The notes under the pieces are model-generated. The model made no database searches, was not told where the DNA came from, and saw nothing but the letters and a program-made list of their open reading frames with translations. 64,000 bases of DNA from Nocardiopsis composta. Its GTDB lineage: Bacteria; Actinomycetota; Actinomycetes; Streptosporangiales; Streptosporangiaceae. Made by a program: the position numbers and the translations under genes. Where the stretch lies: the NCBI RefSeq assembly GCF_014200805.1, contig NZ_JACHDB010000002.1, forward strand, positions 1,279,132 through 1,343,131. Direction: 5' to 3'. Of the stretch, positions 26,269 to 35,687 are shown piece by piece (within the stretch, counting starts at the first letter, position 1; every line of letters starts with the position of its first letter).

Positions 26269-27669
26269 GTGGCGCTGGTGATCGAGGCCCGGCTGCTGCA
26301 GGGCCGCTATGACGCCGCTGATCGGTCCGGGCGCCGCGGCGAGTGGCCCCCGCACCCGGCCAGGTTGTTCTGCGCGCTGGTCGCCGCCGCGGAGAGCCGG
26401 GGGGAGCGGGAGGCGCTGCGGTGGTTGGAGAACCAGGGGCCGCCGCAGGTGTGGGCCTGCGAGGAGTACCACCAGACGCGCTCCACCGGTTATGTGGTCA
26501 CCAACAAGACCAGCCTCAAGGGGGGCAGCCAGCACTGGCCGGGCCGCACCACCACCGAGCGCACCCGCGCCGGGTCCCTGCCCGCCTGCGAGGTGTTCGC
26601 CGTGGTCTGGCCCCAGGCCCGAGCCGGGGCGGACACGGTGCAGGTGCTGGCCGATCTGGCGTGGAAGGTGCCCTACCTGGGGCGCTCTTCCAGCCCGGTG
26701 GCGCTGCGCGCCCATACCGCCCTCAAGATGGACTCGCAGTGGCAGGTGTGGAGGCCGGCCCGCCTGGATGCGGTGGGGGCGGGGCAGCTGCGCGCCCCCT
26801 ACCCCGGCTACCTGGATGCGCTGGATGACGCCTTCGAACGCGGCGAGCGCGCCGATGCGGTGGCCCGCAGCTACGGCTACCTCCCCGACACCCCTGCCGC
26901 AGAAGCCGCGCCTGCAGGGGCGGGCGCGGTCGGCGGGGGATTTCGGCAGATGCTGGTGCTGGCCCCGCGGCCGGGCACCCACCGGCCCGAGGGGTCCCAG
27001 CTGCTGCGGGTGACCCAGGCGCTGCGCGGGGCGGTGCTGAGCCGCCTCGACCAAGACGCGGCCCCCCAGATCAGCGGGCACGCCGGTGACGGCCAGTTCC
27101 ACCTGGGGTTTTGGGGGCTGCCCGATGTCGGCCACGCCCACGCCCGCGGCCACCTGCTCGGCGCCGCGCTGGCGGTGCCGGCTGATCTGGAGCCGGCCGC
27201 GCTGGCCCAGCTGCACCGGCTGACCGCCGAACCGCTGCGGCTGGTGATGGGCCGCGGTGGTGTGTGGGAGCTGGAGCACGAGCCGTGGCCCTCCTCGCCC
27301 CGGAGGCTGGTCCCGGAGGCCTGGAGCGCGGGCGCGGCCGGGAGCCGGTGGTGGGTGAGCGCCACGCCGGTGATGCTGGACCGCCACCCCCGCCCCAACC
27401 GGGACGTGGCGCCCATGGTGGCCGACAGCCTCGAACGCGCCGGCTATCCGCGGCCCGTGCAGGTGGAGACCTCCACCGCGCCGATGCTGCCCGGCGCCCT
27501 GCACCGGCCCGCCCCGGGCACCTACCCGCCCAACCGGCCGCGCCGCAAACTCATCCACGCCCGCATCTGTTTCGCCGAGCCGGTGCGCGGCCCGGTGGCC
27601 GCGGGGTCCCTGCGCTACCTTGGCCTGGGCCTGTTCACCCCCGAACACATGAGGGAGGAGGGGCCGTGA
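26269..27669 (+). CDS. csb2: Type I-G CRISPR effector Csb2 (fused Cas5-Cas6)
   Basis: The protein has 466 residues and starts at a GTG four bases after csb1. The N-terminus (LVIEARLLQGRYDAADRSGRRGEWPPHPARLFCALVAA) and the Cas5-like body match the GSU0054/Csb2 family. The C-terminal half carries the Cas6-like ferredoxin fold expected to cut pre-crRNA within the repeat hairpin. Its stop overlaps the GTG of the Cas3 gene. The lack of a separate cas6 gene agrees with this protein being the crRNA-processing subunit. Confidence 0.88.
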   Translation: MALVIEARLLQGRYDAADRSGRRGEWPPHPARLFCALVAAAESRGEREALRWLENQGPPQVWACEEYHQTRSTGYVVTNKTSLKGGSQHWPGRTTTERTRAGSLPACEVFAVVWPQARAGADTVQVLADLAWKVPYLGRSSSPVALRAHTALKMDSQWQVWRPARLDAVGAGQLRAPYPGYLDALDDAFERGERADAVARSYGYLPDTPAAEAAPAGAGAVGGGFRQMLVLAPRPGTHRPEGSQLLRVTQALRGAVLSRLDQDAAPQISGHAGDGQFHLGFWGLPDVGHAHARGHLLGAALAVPADLEPAALAQLHRLTAEPLRLVMGRGGVWELEHEPWPSSPRRLVPEAWSAGAAGSRWWVSATPVMLDRHPRPNRDVAPMVADSLERAGYPRPVQVETSTAPMLPGALHRPAPGTYPPNRPRRKLIHARICFAEPVRGPVAAGSLRYLGLGLFTPEHMREEGP

Positions 27670-30600
27670 GGCTGGACGCCGCCGCCTTCGCGGAGTTCTT
27701 CACCGCCGTGCACGGGCACGGCCCGCTGCCCTGGCAGCAGGATCTGGCCGAGCGTCTGCTGGCCGGTGAGGAGTGGCCGGCCGGTGTGGACGTGGCCACC
27801 GGGCTGGGCAAGACCTCGCTCATCGACATCGCGGTCTTCGCCGCGGCCGCCGGCGCGCCGGCGGCCCGGCGCCGCACCTTCTTCATCGTCGACCGCCGCC
27901 TGGTGGTGGACGAGGCCTACGACCACGCCCGCACCCTGGCCGCCGCACTCGCCGACCCGGCCGCACTGGACTGCGGCGACCAGCAGCGCACCACCGTCGA
28001 ACAGGTCGCCGAACTGCTGCGCCCCGACCACGGCGCCGAACCGCTGGAGGCGGCGCGGATGCGGGGCGGTACCACCTGGGACTGGCGGTGGGTCAAACGC
28101 CCCGATGCCCCCGCGGTGGTGGTGGGCACCGTCGACCAGATCGGCTCCCGGCTGCTGATGCGCGGCTACGGGCTCGGCCCCCACCTGGCCCCCATCGACG
28201 CGGCCCTGGTGGGCACCGACAGCCTCATCGTGTGCGACGAGGCCCACCTGTCGGCCCCGCTCCTGCAGACCCTGAACACCGCGGTGCAGCAGGACGCGCG
28301 GCTGGCCGCCCCGGTGGTGGTCACCATGTCGGCCACCGCCCCGCCGGTGCACCGGGGCCGGGTGCACACCACCACCGCCGCCGATGCCGCCCACCCGGTG
28401 GCCGGGGCCCGGCTGAACAGCCCGCGCCGCCTGCACCTGGCCGCCCCCAAGAGCAGCCGGGCCGTGGCGGAGCAGATGGCCGCCTGGGCCCACGGGCTCG
28501 CACAGCAGCCCGGACCGGGGCGGGTGGTGCTGAGCGTGTGCAACACCGTGGCCCGCGCCCGCGCCGTCTTCACCACCCTGGGCGGACTCGGGGTGGCCGA
28601 GGACGACCGGGTGCTGCTGATCGGCCGCTCCCGGCCCATCGACCGCGACCACCTCATCGCCACCGCCTATGAGCACATGCGCCTGGGCCGGGACCGCACC
28701 CGCGACAACACCCTGCACGTGGTGGCCACCCAGACCGTGGAAGTGGGGGCCAACATCGACGCCGATGCGCTGGTGAGCGAATCGGCCTCCTACAGCGCCC
28801 TGGTCCAGCGCCTGGGACGGGTGGGCCGCGCCCCCGACATCCACCCCGCCCCGGACTTCCCCGCAGTGGTGGTGCACGACCCCACCGCCACCGATGAGGA
28901 CCCGGTCTACGGGCCGGCGCGCAACGCCACCTGGGCCTGGCTGCGCACCCTCACCGACCCCGTGGCGGTGCGCAAGGGCGCCCACTCCGCCCAGGCCCTG
29001 GACGGCGGCGGGATCAGCGCCTCCCCGCTGCAACTGGCCGAACTCCGCCGCGGCCTGAGCGAGGAGGAGAAGCAGGCCATGGAGGCGCCCGGCTCCTACA
29101 TCCCGCACCTGTGGCAGGGCACCCTCCGGCTGTGGGCCCGCACCGCCCCTCGCCCCTACCCCGACCCGCCGGTGGCCCCCTACCTGCACGGCATCGACGG
29201 CCGGGAGGCCGACGTCAACCTCATCTGGCGTACCGACCTCGCCCCCGAAGACCTGCCCGCCCCCGGGGAGGCCGCCGGCCCGCAGACCGCCGGCCGGATC
29301 GCCGCGATGCCGCCCTCGGCCGAGGAGATGCTGCCGTTGAGCCCGGCCGCGGTGCGCCGCTGGGCCGCCGGCGCCGACCCCGCCGACCTGGACGACGTCG
29401 AAGGCGCCCGCGACCCCGAAACCCCCCGGCCGGCTACCGGGCAGAAGACGGTCATCGGCCTGGTCCACCGCGGCGAGGACGCGTTGCAGGCCATCGACCT
29501 CAAGGACGTGCGCCCCGGGCAGACGGTGATCCTGCCCGCCCGCGCGGGCGGGTGCGACGCCTACGGCTGGAACCCCTCCAGCCGCTCCCCGGTCACCGAC
29601 GTGGCCGACCTCGCCCACCGGCGGGACCGGCCCCGCGTGCGCGTCCACCTCCGTCTGGCCGACCTCGCCGACCAGGCCACCGCCCCGGCCGTGGACGCGC
29701 TGCTGGAGGCCGCCGAAGAGATCGAGAAGGCGGGCGAGGAGCCTGAGCCGGCCGATTTCACCGCCGCTCTCAAACACCTCCCCCCGGCCCCGGACGTCGG
29801 CGTCCTATCGCGGTCCCAGCGCCTGGCCCGCAACCTGGGCCTGATCGCTGAAAACGACGCAAGACTGATCGAGGCCGGCACGGACCAGGACAGCGACCGG
29901 GGCCGGTGGGTCCTGGCCCGCCGCGGCCGCCCCTTCGGCTCCGACAGCGGCACCGCCGCCTCCTCGGCCGCCCCCGCTCCCATGGGCCTGGAGGCCCACC
30001 AAGAAGAGGTCGCCCGCCAGGCCGCCCGCTTCGCCGCCAACCTCGGCCTGCCCGAGGCCGAAGTGCACGCGGTGTGGCTGGCCGGTCGCTACCACGATGA
30101 GGGGAAGCGGGATCCGCGCTTCCAGGCCATGCTCTACGGGCTGCCGCCCGAGGCCGTCGACGGCCTGCCCGCCCTGGCCAAGTCCGGGCTGGACCCCGCC
30201 GATGCGCGCGCCCACCGCTGGGCGGCCCGGCGCAGCACCTACCCGCCCGGCATGCGCCATGAGGCCCTGTCGGTGGCCATCGCCCGTACTCGCCTGCAGC
30301 ACGAGCGCTGGGACGTCGACGCCGACCTGGTGCTGCACCTGATCGCCGCCCATCACGGCCGCGCCCGCCCCCTCATCCCTGCCGTGGCCGACCCGGCCCC
30401 GGCCACCGTGGCCGTGCCCGGCACCGGAACCTCCATCCGCACCGACGACCTGCACGACCCCGACCAGGCCGAACGCTTCGAACGCCTCCAAGACGCCCAC
30501 GGCCCCTGGAAGCTGGCGCTGCTGGAGGCGGTGGTGCGCCTGGCCGACATCTGGTGCTCGGCCGGCGACCCCGTCACCACCGCGCCCCACCCGCACATCC

Positions 30601-31586
30601 CCCGCCGCCCCACCGCCCCACCCCCGGCACCGGCCCCGGAGGGGCACCGGGTGGCCCTGCCCGCCCTGGACGGGCGCGACCCGCTGGGGTTCCTGGCCGC
30701 CCTGGGCACCCTGCGCCTGCTCACCGAAGAAGCCGGCCTGCCGGTCCGGCTGTCCTTCGACCCCCTCGACGCCACCGCCCACATCACCGGCCCCCTGCCC
30801 GACACCGAGACCATCGCCCACACCCTCGCCGGAATCGCGGCTGGCGTGGCCCCCGACCAGCTGCTGCCGGCCATGCCCGCCGGCTGGCCCCCGCGCCTGC
30901 ACCCCGACGGCCGCGTCGGCGACCCCCTGCGCGTCGACCGCCAGGGCTACCCCCTGCTCATCGGCCAAGCCGACCGGGCGGGCGAGCAGTGGCTACGGTT
31001 CATCACCACCGACCTGGCCCTGGACAACCGCGGCCGCTGCGCCCTGACCCCGTTCATGGCCCCCGCCGGCCGTCAGACCGCCGCCACCTTCTTCTCCTTC
31101 CCCCTGGACAAGATCCGCGAGGACCCCGCTCTGCTCGACCAGGCGCTGACCTCCTGGCAGCGGGTGGACGACTACACCGGCGAATACCTCGACCACCGCG
31201 CCATCCGCACCGCCGGCGACCTGCCCACCGGCGAATCCACCCCCGCCGGGGTGCCCGGCGCGACCTGGCTGGCCACCCACGCCCTGCCCCTGCTCCACCT
31301 GACCGGCAACGGGACCCGGCCTCAAGCCGCGCTGTGGCAGCGCATCCAGCGCCGCACCGTGATGCGCTGGCCCGTCTGGCACCCCGAACACGACCTGGCC
31401 ACCACCCGGGCCCTGATCACCCACCCCGCGCTCACCCGCGCCCACTTCGACGACACCAGGGAGGTGCTGTGCTTCCCCGCCGAAGGCCTGACCCCGTTGG
31501 GCATCATCGTGATGGCCGCGGCCCAGCGCATCCCCGGCCGCAACTCCGCCGGCGCCCTCGCCCCACTGGAGACCCGGCTCACCTGA
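27666..31586 (+). CDS. cas3: Cas3 helicase-HD nuclease fused to a Cas8-like C-terminal domain (type I-G)
   Basis: The protein has 1306 residues. The helicase is first: Walker A ATGLGKTS at residues 44-51, DEAH at 191-194, MSATAPP, and motif VI QRLGRVGR. The HD nuclease follows: HQEEVARQAARFAANLGL, His810-Asp811 in RYHDEGKRDPRFQ, RHEALSVAIA and AAHHGRARPL, in the helicase-then-HD order of type I-G Cas3. From about residue 995 a further ~310 residues begin LPALDGRDPLGFLAALGTLRLL, resembling the N-terminal pattern of Csx17/Csb3-type Cas8 large subunits; no separate cas8 gene exists. I infer a Cas3-Cas8 fusion, which would place target recognition and degradation in one chain. It is coupled to csb2. 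Confidence 0.88.
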   Translation: MRLDAAAFAEFFTAVHGHGPLPWQQDLAERLLAGEEWPAGVDVATGLGKTSLIDIAVFAAAAGAPAARRRTFFIVDRRLVVDEAYDHARTLAAALADPAALDCGDQQRTTVEQVAELLRPDHGAEPLEAARMRGGTTWDWRWVKRPDAPAVVVGTVDQIGSRLLMRGYGLGPHLAPIDAALVGTDSLIVCDEAHLSAPLLQTLNTAVQQDARLAAPVVVTMSATAPPVHRGRVHTTTAADAAHPVAGARLNSPRRLHLAAPKSSRAVAEQMAAWAHGLAQQPGPGRVVLSVCNTVARARAVFTTLGGLGVAEDDRVLLIGRSRPIDRDHLIATAYEHMRLGRDRTRDNTLHVVATQTVEVGANIDADALVSESASYSALVQRLGRVGRAPDIHPAPDFPAVVVHDPTATDEDPVYGPARNATWAWLRTLTDPVAVRKGAHSAQALDGGGISASPLQLAELRRGLSEEEKQAMEAPGSYIPHLWQGTLRLWARTAPRPYPDPPVAPYLHGIDGREADVNLIWRTDLAPEDLPAPGEAAGPQTAGRIAAMPPSAEEMLPLSPAAVRRWAAGADPADLDDVEGARDPETPRPATGQKTVIGLVHRGEDALQAIDLKDVRPGQTVILPARAGGCDAYGWNPSSRSPVTDVADLAHRRDRPRVRVHLRLADLADQATAPAVDALLEAAEEIEKAGEEPEPADFTAALKHLPPAPDVGVLSRSQRLARNLGLIAENDARLIEAGTDQDSDRGRWVLARRGRPFGSDSGTAASSAAPAPMGLEAHQEEVARQAARFAANLGLPEAEVHAVWLAGRYHDEGKRDPRFQAMLYGLPPEAVDGLPALAKSGLDPADARAHRWAARRSTYPPGMRHEALSVAIARTRLQHERWDVDADLVLHLIAAHHGRARPLIPAVADPAPATVAVPGTGTSIRTDDLHDPDQAERFERLQDAHGPWKLALLEAVVRLADIWCSAGDPVTTAPHPHIPRRPTAPPPAPAPEGHRVALPALDGRDPLGFLAALGTLRLLTEEAGLPVRLSFDPLDATAHITGPLPDTETIAHTLAGIAAGVAPDQLLPAMPAGWPPRLHPDGRVGDPLRVDRQGYPLLIGQADRAGEQWLRFITTDLALDNRGRCALTPFMAPAGRQTAATFFSFPLDKIREDPALLDQALTSWQRVDDYTGEYLDHRAIRTAGDLPTGESTPAGVPGATWLATHALPLLHLTGNGTRPQAALWQRIQRRTVMRWPVWHPEHDLATTRALITHPALTRAHFDDTREVLCFPAEGLTPLGIIVMAAAQRIPGRNSAGALAPLETRLT

Positions 31587-31620
31587 CCCGCCGATGCCTG
31601 CCGCGAGAAGAGAGAAGGAG

Positions 31621-31715
31621 GCCGGTTGAGAACCCCAAGTGCCCACCGAACCCCGGGGAGGTTCCCAAGCACGAACACACCCATAAGCAGACAAAACTGG
31701 CGCGGCTCACTCGCC
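31621..31715 (+). promoter_or_regulatory. CRISPR leader of array 2
   Basis: This is the inverted counterpart of 24838-24925, ending about 40-50 bases before the first repeat. Blocks such as GAACCCCAAGTGCCCACC and AAGCAGACAAAAC are shared. It lies just after the Cas3 stop, so both leaders face outward from the cas operon. Confidence 0.75.
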
Positions 31716-31754
31716 AGGAAGCACAAGGTTGTCTATTTGCGCAGGTCAGGTGCT

Positions 31755-32363
31755 GTGTCCACGCCTCTTCGGAGGCGTCCACGTTGCAGGTTGCTGGTCA
31801 CATGCCGGGCAGCGCCATCTGGTGCGGTGTCCACGCCTCTTCGGAGGCGTCCACGTTGCAGGGCCTCCGAGTTCGGCGAGGTCGCCCATCCACTGATCGT
31901 GTCCACGCCTCTTCGGAGGCGTCCACGTTGCAGGGTTCAATCGTCACCTGTAACTCCCCAAGGGGTGCTGTGTCCACGCCTCTTCGGAGGCGTCCACGTT
32001 GCAGGTGCTAGTGCTCGGATGAACTCCCGGCTCTCGGCCGGGGTGTCCACGCCTCTTCGGAGGCGTCCACGTTGCAGGGGCCACAGCGAGGCGGCTAGCT
32101 CGACGGTGGGCCAGGTGTCCACGCCTCTTCGGAGGCGTCCACGTTGCAGGCCCTTGTCCACCTTCGGCAGTCCTGGGAACAGACCGTGTCCACGCCTCTT
32201 CGGAGGCGTCCACGTTGCAGGTCCTCGACCGTCTCCCGCAGCGCCCGCCGGGCGCCGTGTCCACGCCTCTTCGGAGGCGTCCACGTTGCAGGGACTCCCC
32301 AGGGGCCTATGGTGGCGGCGCGGGCGCGGTGTCCACGCCTCTTCGGGGGCGTCCACGTTGCAG
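31755..32363 (+). CRISPR. CRISPR array 2: 9 repeats, 8 spacers
   Basis: Repeats start at 31755, 31827, 31899, 31970, 32043, 32115, 32186, 32257 and 32329; period 71-73, repeat 36 bases, spacers 35-37 bases. The repeat is the same as in array 1 (begins GTGTCCACGCCTC, ends CACGTTGCAGG). The last copy has an A-to-G change in the right arm of the stem and lacks the final G, marking the old end. The leader is on the left, next to the cas genes. All spacers differ from one another. Confidence 0.97.
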
Positions 32364-32436
32364 AGCGGTCATTCCTGACATGGTGGTCCGAGAGATTCGA
32401 GTGTTCTTCCTCTTGCCTGAGAGGGTCGTCTTGCCA

Positions 32437-32493
32437 ACGGCCACCGTGTGAGCCGCCAGTGCCCTCCTGGGGCCGGGAACACACGGTGGCCGT
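32437..32493. terminator. Strong bidirectional hairpin between the CRISPR locus and the biosynthetic operon
   Basis: ACGGCCACCGTGTG (32437-32450) and its exact complement (32480-32493) form a 14-bp stem with a 29-base loop. It lies between the end of array 2 and the convergent end of the methyltransferase gene, so it can stop transcription from both sides. Confidence 0.75.
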
Positions 32494-32536
32494 CGATGCG
32501 GCAGAGAGAAGGCGTCTGGACAGGGGAGCCGAAGTG

Positions 32537-33364
32537 CTAGTCGGGGTTGCGGGCAGAGACCAAGGCGTAGCCGAGCTCCGGGGTGTGTTCGATCTTGCGT
32601 GCCTCTTCGACGCGCTTTTCGAACTCCTTGACGCCGATCGCCTTCACGTACTCATCGCGGCAGGAGAGCGCCCCTTCGATGAAGTAGCGGATCGAGCGCC
32701 GCGTGTTCTGCATGGCGTCCGTGATCTCGATGGGGATCAGCCCGGCCTTCTCAAGAAGGTCGCCGTACTCGTCGAACCTCGCCATGGTGTAGGTCTCCTC
32801 GGTCGAGGAGGCGCCGGCGGAGTTGTAGCGTTCCTGCGCAGAGACCTCGTGCACGGTCAGGTCTGCGATGGACACTCGGCCCCCGGGGCGCAGGACGCGG
32901 GCGATCTCGCGCAGTACCTGGACCTTGTCCGGCATGTGGACCATCGATTCCAGGGCCATCACGCCGTCGAACGAATCGTCGGGGTAGGGGAGCGACATCG
33001 CGTCGGCCACCTCGTAGCGCACCCGGTCGTCCACTCCGGCCTCGCGGGCGCCTTCGGCGGCGACCTCGATCTGGCGCGGGCTGATCGAGATCCCGACGAT
33101 CTCCACCTCCTGTCGGCGTGCGAGGCGCAGGGCCGGGGAGCCGGTTCCGCAGCCGACGTCGAGGATGCGCTGTCCGGGGCGCGGGTCGAGGCGTGAGATG
33201 ACCTCGTCCGTCATCCTGTCCAGGGCCTGGCCGAAGGTGCTCTGGTCGTTCTCGTCGTCCCAGTAACCGTAGTGGAGATTGCCGTTCCACAGCTTGGCCA
33301 CGACAGTGGTGATCTCGTCGTAGGCGTCGGCGACCTTGGAGCTGTCCGGGGCGTTCTCCGTCAT
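32537..33364 (-). CDS. SAM-dependent methyltransferase (UbiE/RebM type), last gene of the NRPS operon
   Basis: The protein has 275 residues; AGGAG precedes the ATG at 33364. The N-terminus (YDEITTVVAKLWNGNLHYGYWDD) is typical of natural-product methyltransferases such as RebM and sugar/alkaloid methylases. SAM motif I is ILDVGCGTGSPALRLA; motifs II/III are FDGVMALESMVHMPD and LRPGGRVSIADL. In saframycin/safracin pathways one methyltransferase adds the ring C-methyl to tyrosine before the heme hydroxylase acts, and another N-methylates the core. This gene could fill either role; only one such enzyme is visible. The product ends at the hairpin 32437-32493. Confidence 0.85.
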   Translation of the reverse strand: MTENAPDSSKVADAYDEITTVVAKLWNGNLHYGYWDDENDQSTFGQALDRMTDEVISRLDPRPGQRILDVGCGTGSPALRLARRQEVEIVGISISPRQIEVAAEGAREAGVDDRVRYEVADAMSLPYPDDSFDGVMALESMVHMPDKVQVLREIARVLRPGGRVSIADLTVHEVSAQERYNSAGASSTEETYTMARFDEYGDLLEKAGLIPIEITDAMQNTRRSIRYFIEGALSCRDEYVKAIGVKEFEKRVEEARKIEHTPELGYALVSARNPD

Positions 33365-33440
33365 TGGATCTCCTGGTGTGTCAACGTGGTCGCTTTCCAT
33401 AGAGGGCGGGTGGGGTACGTCTTCGCTGTGGCCTTCGGGG

Positions 33441-34100
33441 TCAGTTCTTCTTACGGGCGAGGGTGAGGCCGTCGCCCACGGACAGCAGCACAAGTTCGAC
33501 ACGCTCATCGGCCAGGGCGTGGTCGTTGAAGCCGCGGATTCCCTGGACGGCGTCGGAGGTCTTGGTGGGGTCGACGACCTCGCCGGCGTAAAGGGTGTTG
33601 TCGGCCAGGATGAGGCCTCCGGGGCGGATGCGCGGAACGATTTCGTTCCAGTAGTCGATGTAGCTCTGCTTATCGGCGTCGATGAAGGCCATGTCGAACA
33701 TTGGGTCGGCGGGCAGAGCGCGCAGGGTGTCCGCGGCGGGGCCGATGCGCGAGGCGATCTTGTGCGCCACGCCGGCCTTCTCCCAGTAGCGGCGGGCCAT
33801 TGAAGCCCACTCTTCGTCGATGTCGCAGGTCAGGATGGTGCCGTCGTCTGGGATCCCGAGGGCCAGGCACAGGGACGAGTAGCCGGTGAACGTGCCGATC
33901 TCGATGATGTCGCGGGTTCCGGACAACTGGGCGAGGAGGGTCATGAACCTCCCCTGTTCCGGGCCGATCTGCATGATGACCGAGTCCGGGTAGCGGCGCT
34001 CGTTCTCCGCGGCGAGTTCCTGCAGTACCGAGACCGGCGGAGTACTGTGTTCGACCAGGTATTCGTGGAGCTTCGGGCTGAAGATCTCGGAGATGTTCAT
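33441..34100 (-). CDS. SafC-like catechol O-methyltransferase
   Basis: The protein has 219 residues. It is of the cation-dependent caffeoyl-CoA/catechol O-methyltransferase type: IIEIGTFTGYSSLCLALGI (SAM motif I), the acidic ILTCDIDEEW, FDMAFIDADKQSYIDYW with metal-binding Asp, GGLILADNTLYAGEV with Asp-Asn, and a C-terminal LSVGDGLTLARKK. The family includes SafC, SfmM3 and SacG, which methylate the 4-hydroxyl of 3-hydroxy-5-methyltyrosine in saframycin-type pathways. The SfmD-like hydroxylase three to six genes upstream would make that catechol. Confidence 0.88.
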   Translation of the reverse strand: MNISEIFSPKLHEYLVEHSTPPVSVLQELAAENERRYPDSVIMQIGPEQGRFMTLLAQLSGTRDIIEIGTFTGYSSLCLALGIPDDGTILTCDIDEEWASMARRYWEKAGVAHKIASRIGPAADTLRALPADPMFDMAFIDADKQSYIDYWNEIVPRIRPGGLILADNTLYAGEVVDPTKTSDAVQGIRGFNDHALADERVELVLLSVGDGLTLARKKN

Positions 34101-34168
34101 CGGGTTCCCTTCATGACTCGAACAGGAGAATGATCAGACGGTCGTCTTTTCTGGGAGAGAGCAGGAGG

Positions 34169-35659
34169 TCAGGTCGTTTTTCGCAGTGCTTCCAGGTCGG
34201 TTTTCCCGGTGCCGCTGATGGGCATGGCCGCCTGTCGGCGGAACAGCGCGGGGACCATCTGCCGGGGGAGGCGTTCTTGGAGGAAGGCGCGGAGTTCTCC
34301 TGCCGAGGGCTCGTTTTCCGGAGCCGCGACGAAGTGCGCCGCAAGCATGGGCTCGCCCAGAGGGCTGAGGACGTCGACTACCGCGCACTCCTCGACTCGG
34401 GGATGTCTGCGCAGGGCCGCCTCGATCTCCCCCAGCTCGACCCTGTGTCCGCGCAGTTGGACCTGGCGGTCGCGGCGTCCGAGGTAGTAGAGCGTGGAGC
34501 CGTCCCTCGTCGCCCAGTCTCCGGTGCGGTAGGCCTCTTCTCCTTCGACCGTCACGAACCGTCGCGCCGTGGTCTCGGGCCGGTTCAGGTAGCCGGACGC
34601 CAGCCCCGCCCCCGACACCAGGATCTCGCCCGGTTCCCCTTCGGGGACCTCTTTCAGCGTGTCGTCGACGAGGCGAACCCGCAGGTGCGGCAGCGGCTGC
34701 CCGATGGGGGTGCGTCCTGGATCGGCGGTGGGGGGCGGGGGGTCGAGCGGGCAGCTGCTGACGACGACCGCGGTCTCGGTGAGGCCGTAGAGGTTGTGCA
34801 TTCGGGCCTGCGGCGCGGCGCCGGTCTGCTTCCAGCGAGCGACGGTCTCCAGGTTCACGGCCTCCCCGCCGAGGAAGACGCGGCGCAGTGCGGGCAGCGG
34901 AGCGGGGTCGCCCTCCAGAGCGGATACGAGGTAGCCGAATTCGGTGGGCACCTGGTTGAGGACGCTGACCCCTTCGGTCCGGATCAGGTCGAGGAAGCGC
35001 ACGGGGTCGTGCGTCGTCTCGGTGGAGACCATGATCAGCCGGCCCCCGCTCAGCAAGGCCCCCCACAGCTCCCAGACGCTGAAGTCGAAGGAGGGGGAGT
35101 GGAAGAGCGTCCACACGTCGCCGGGGGCGGGGGCGATGATCGGACGTGCCGCGTCGAGCATCGCCAGGACCTGGCGGTGGCCGACGATCACCCCCTTGGG
35201 ATCTCCTGTGGACCCGGAGGTGTAGATGACGTAGGCGGCCCCTTCGGCGACATCCTCCTTCGCGTGGGGCGCCCGGCCGGTGTGAACCACGCGGGGGGCG
35301 CCGTCGCCGTCGTCCCATTCCACGATGGTCGAGAGTCGGGCGTCCTCTTCGATGTAGGTCTGCCGTTCGTTCGGGTACTGCGGATCGATCGGGACGTAGG
35401 CGGATCCGTGCGCCAGGATGCCGATGATCCCCACTGCGATGTCGACTCCGCGGGGCAGGCGCAGGCCGACCAGGCCGCCGGGCGGCACCCCGGCGTCGTT
35501 CAGCGCGGAGGCCAGGGCCAGCGCCTGCTGCTTCAGTTGGGCATAGGTCAGTGCCCGCGAGTCGTCGCAGACCGCCGCCGCGTCCGGACGACTACGCGCG
35601 ACCTGCCAGAGTCTGCCGTGCAGGCTTGTCGAGGGCTGTCCGAGAAGCATGTTCCTCAT
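34169..35659 (-). CDS. Stand-alone NRPS adenylation protein
   Basis: The protein has 496 residues with the core motifs in order: YVIYTSGSTGDPKG (A3), FDFSVWELWGALLSGG (A4), HNLYGLTET (A5), YRTGDWATR (A7), LGRRDRQVQLRGHRVELGEIE (A8) and the A10 lysine in ISGTGKTD. There is no carrier or condensation domain, so it must load a PCP in trans; the only PCP in the cluster without its own A domain is Ser518 of the C-PCP protein at 48232-50031. The pocket residues read by hand (GrsA positions 235-517) are D-F-W-N-F-G-L-V-V-K, starting like threonine codes but not an exact match I know. The amino acid is therefore open. MbtH is in the same operon. Confidence 0.9.
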   Translation of the reverse strand: MRNMLLGQPSTSLHGRLWQVARSRPDAAAVCDDSRALTYAQLKQQALALASALNDAGVPPGGLVGLRLPRGVDIAVGIIGILAHGSAYVPIDPQYPNERQTYIEEDARLSTIVEWDDGDGAPRVVHTGRAPHAKEDVAEGAAYVIYTSGSTGDPKGVIVGHRQVLAMLDAARPIIAPAPGDVWTLFHSPSFDFSVWELWGALLSGGRLIMVSTETTHDPVRFLDLIRTEGVSVLNQVPTEFGYLVSALEGDPAPLPALRRVFLGGEAVNLETVARWKQTGAAPQARMHNLYGLTETAVVVSSCPLDPPPPTADPGRTPIGQPLPHLRVRLVDDTLKEVPEGEPGEILVSGAGLASGYLNRPETTARRFVTVEGEEAYRTGDWATRDGSTLYYLGRRDRQVQLRGHRVELGEIEAALRRHPRVEECAVVDVLSPLGEPMLAAHFVAAPENEPSAGELRAFLQERLPRQMVPALFRRQAAMPISGTGKTDLEALRKTT

Positions 35660-35687
35660 TTCGGAGAGGGGCCGTGCGGTGTCGGGG

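Noticed and set aside
31746..32484. Apparent repeat proteins across CRISPR array 2
   Set aside because: Same cause: the period of 71-73 bases and lack of ribosome sites show they are array sequence.
32537..34100. The two methyltransferases as part of the CRISPR locus
   Set aside because: They are convergent with array 2, separated by a strong hairpin, and tightly spaced with the NRPS operon.
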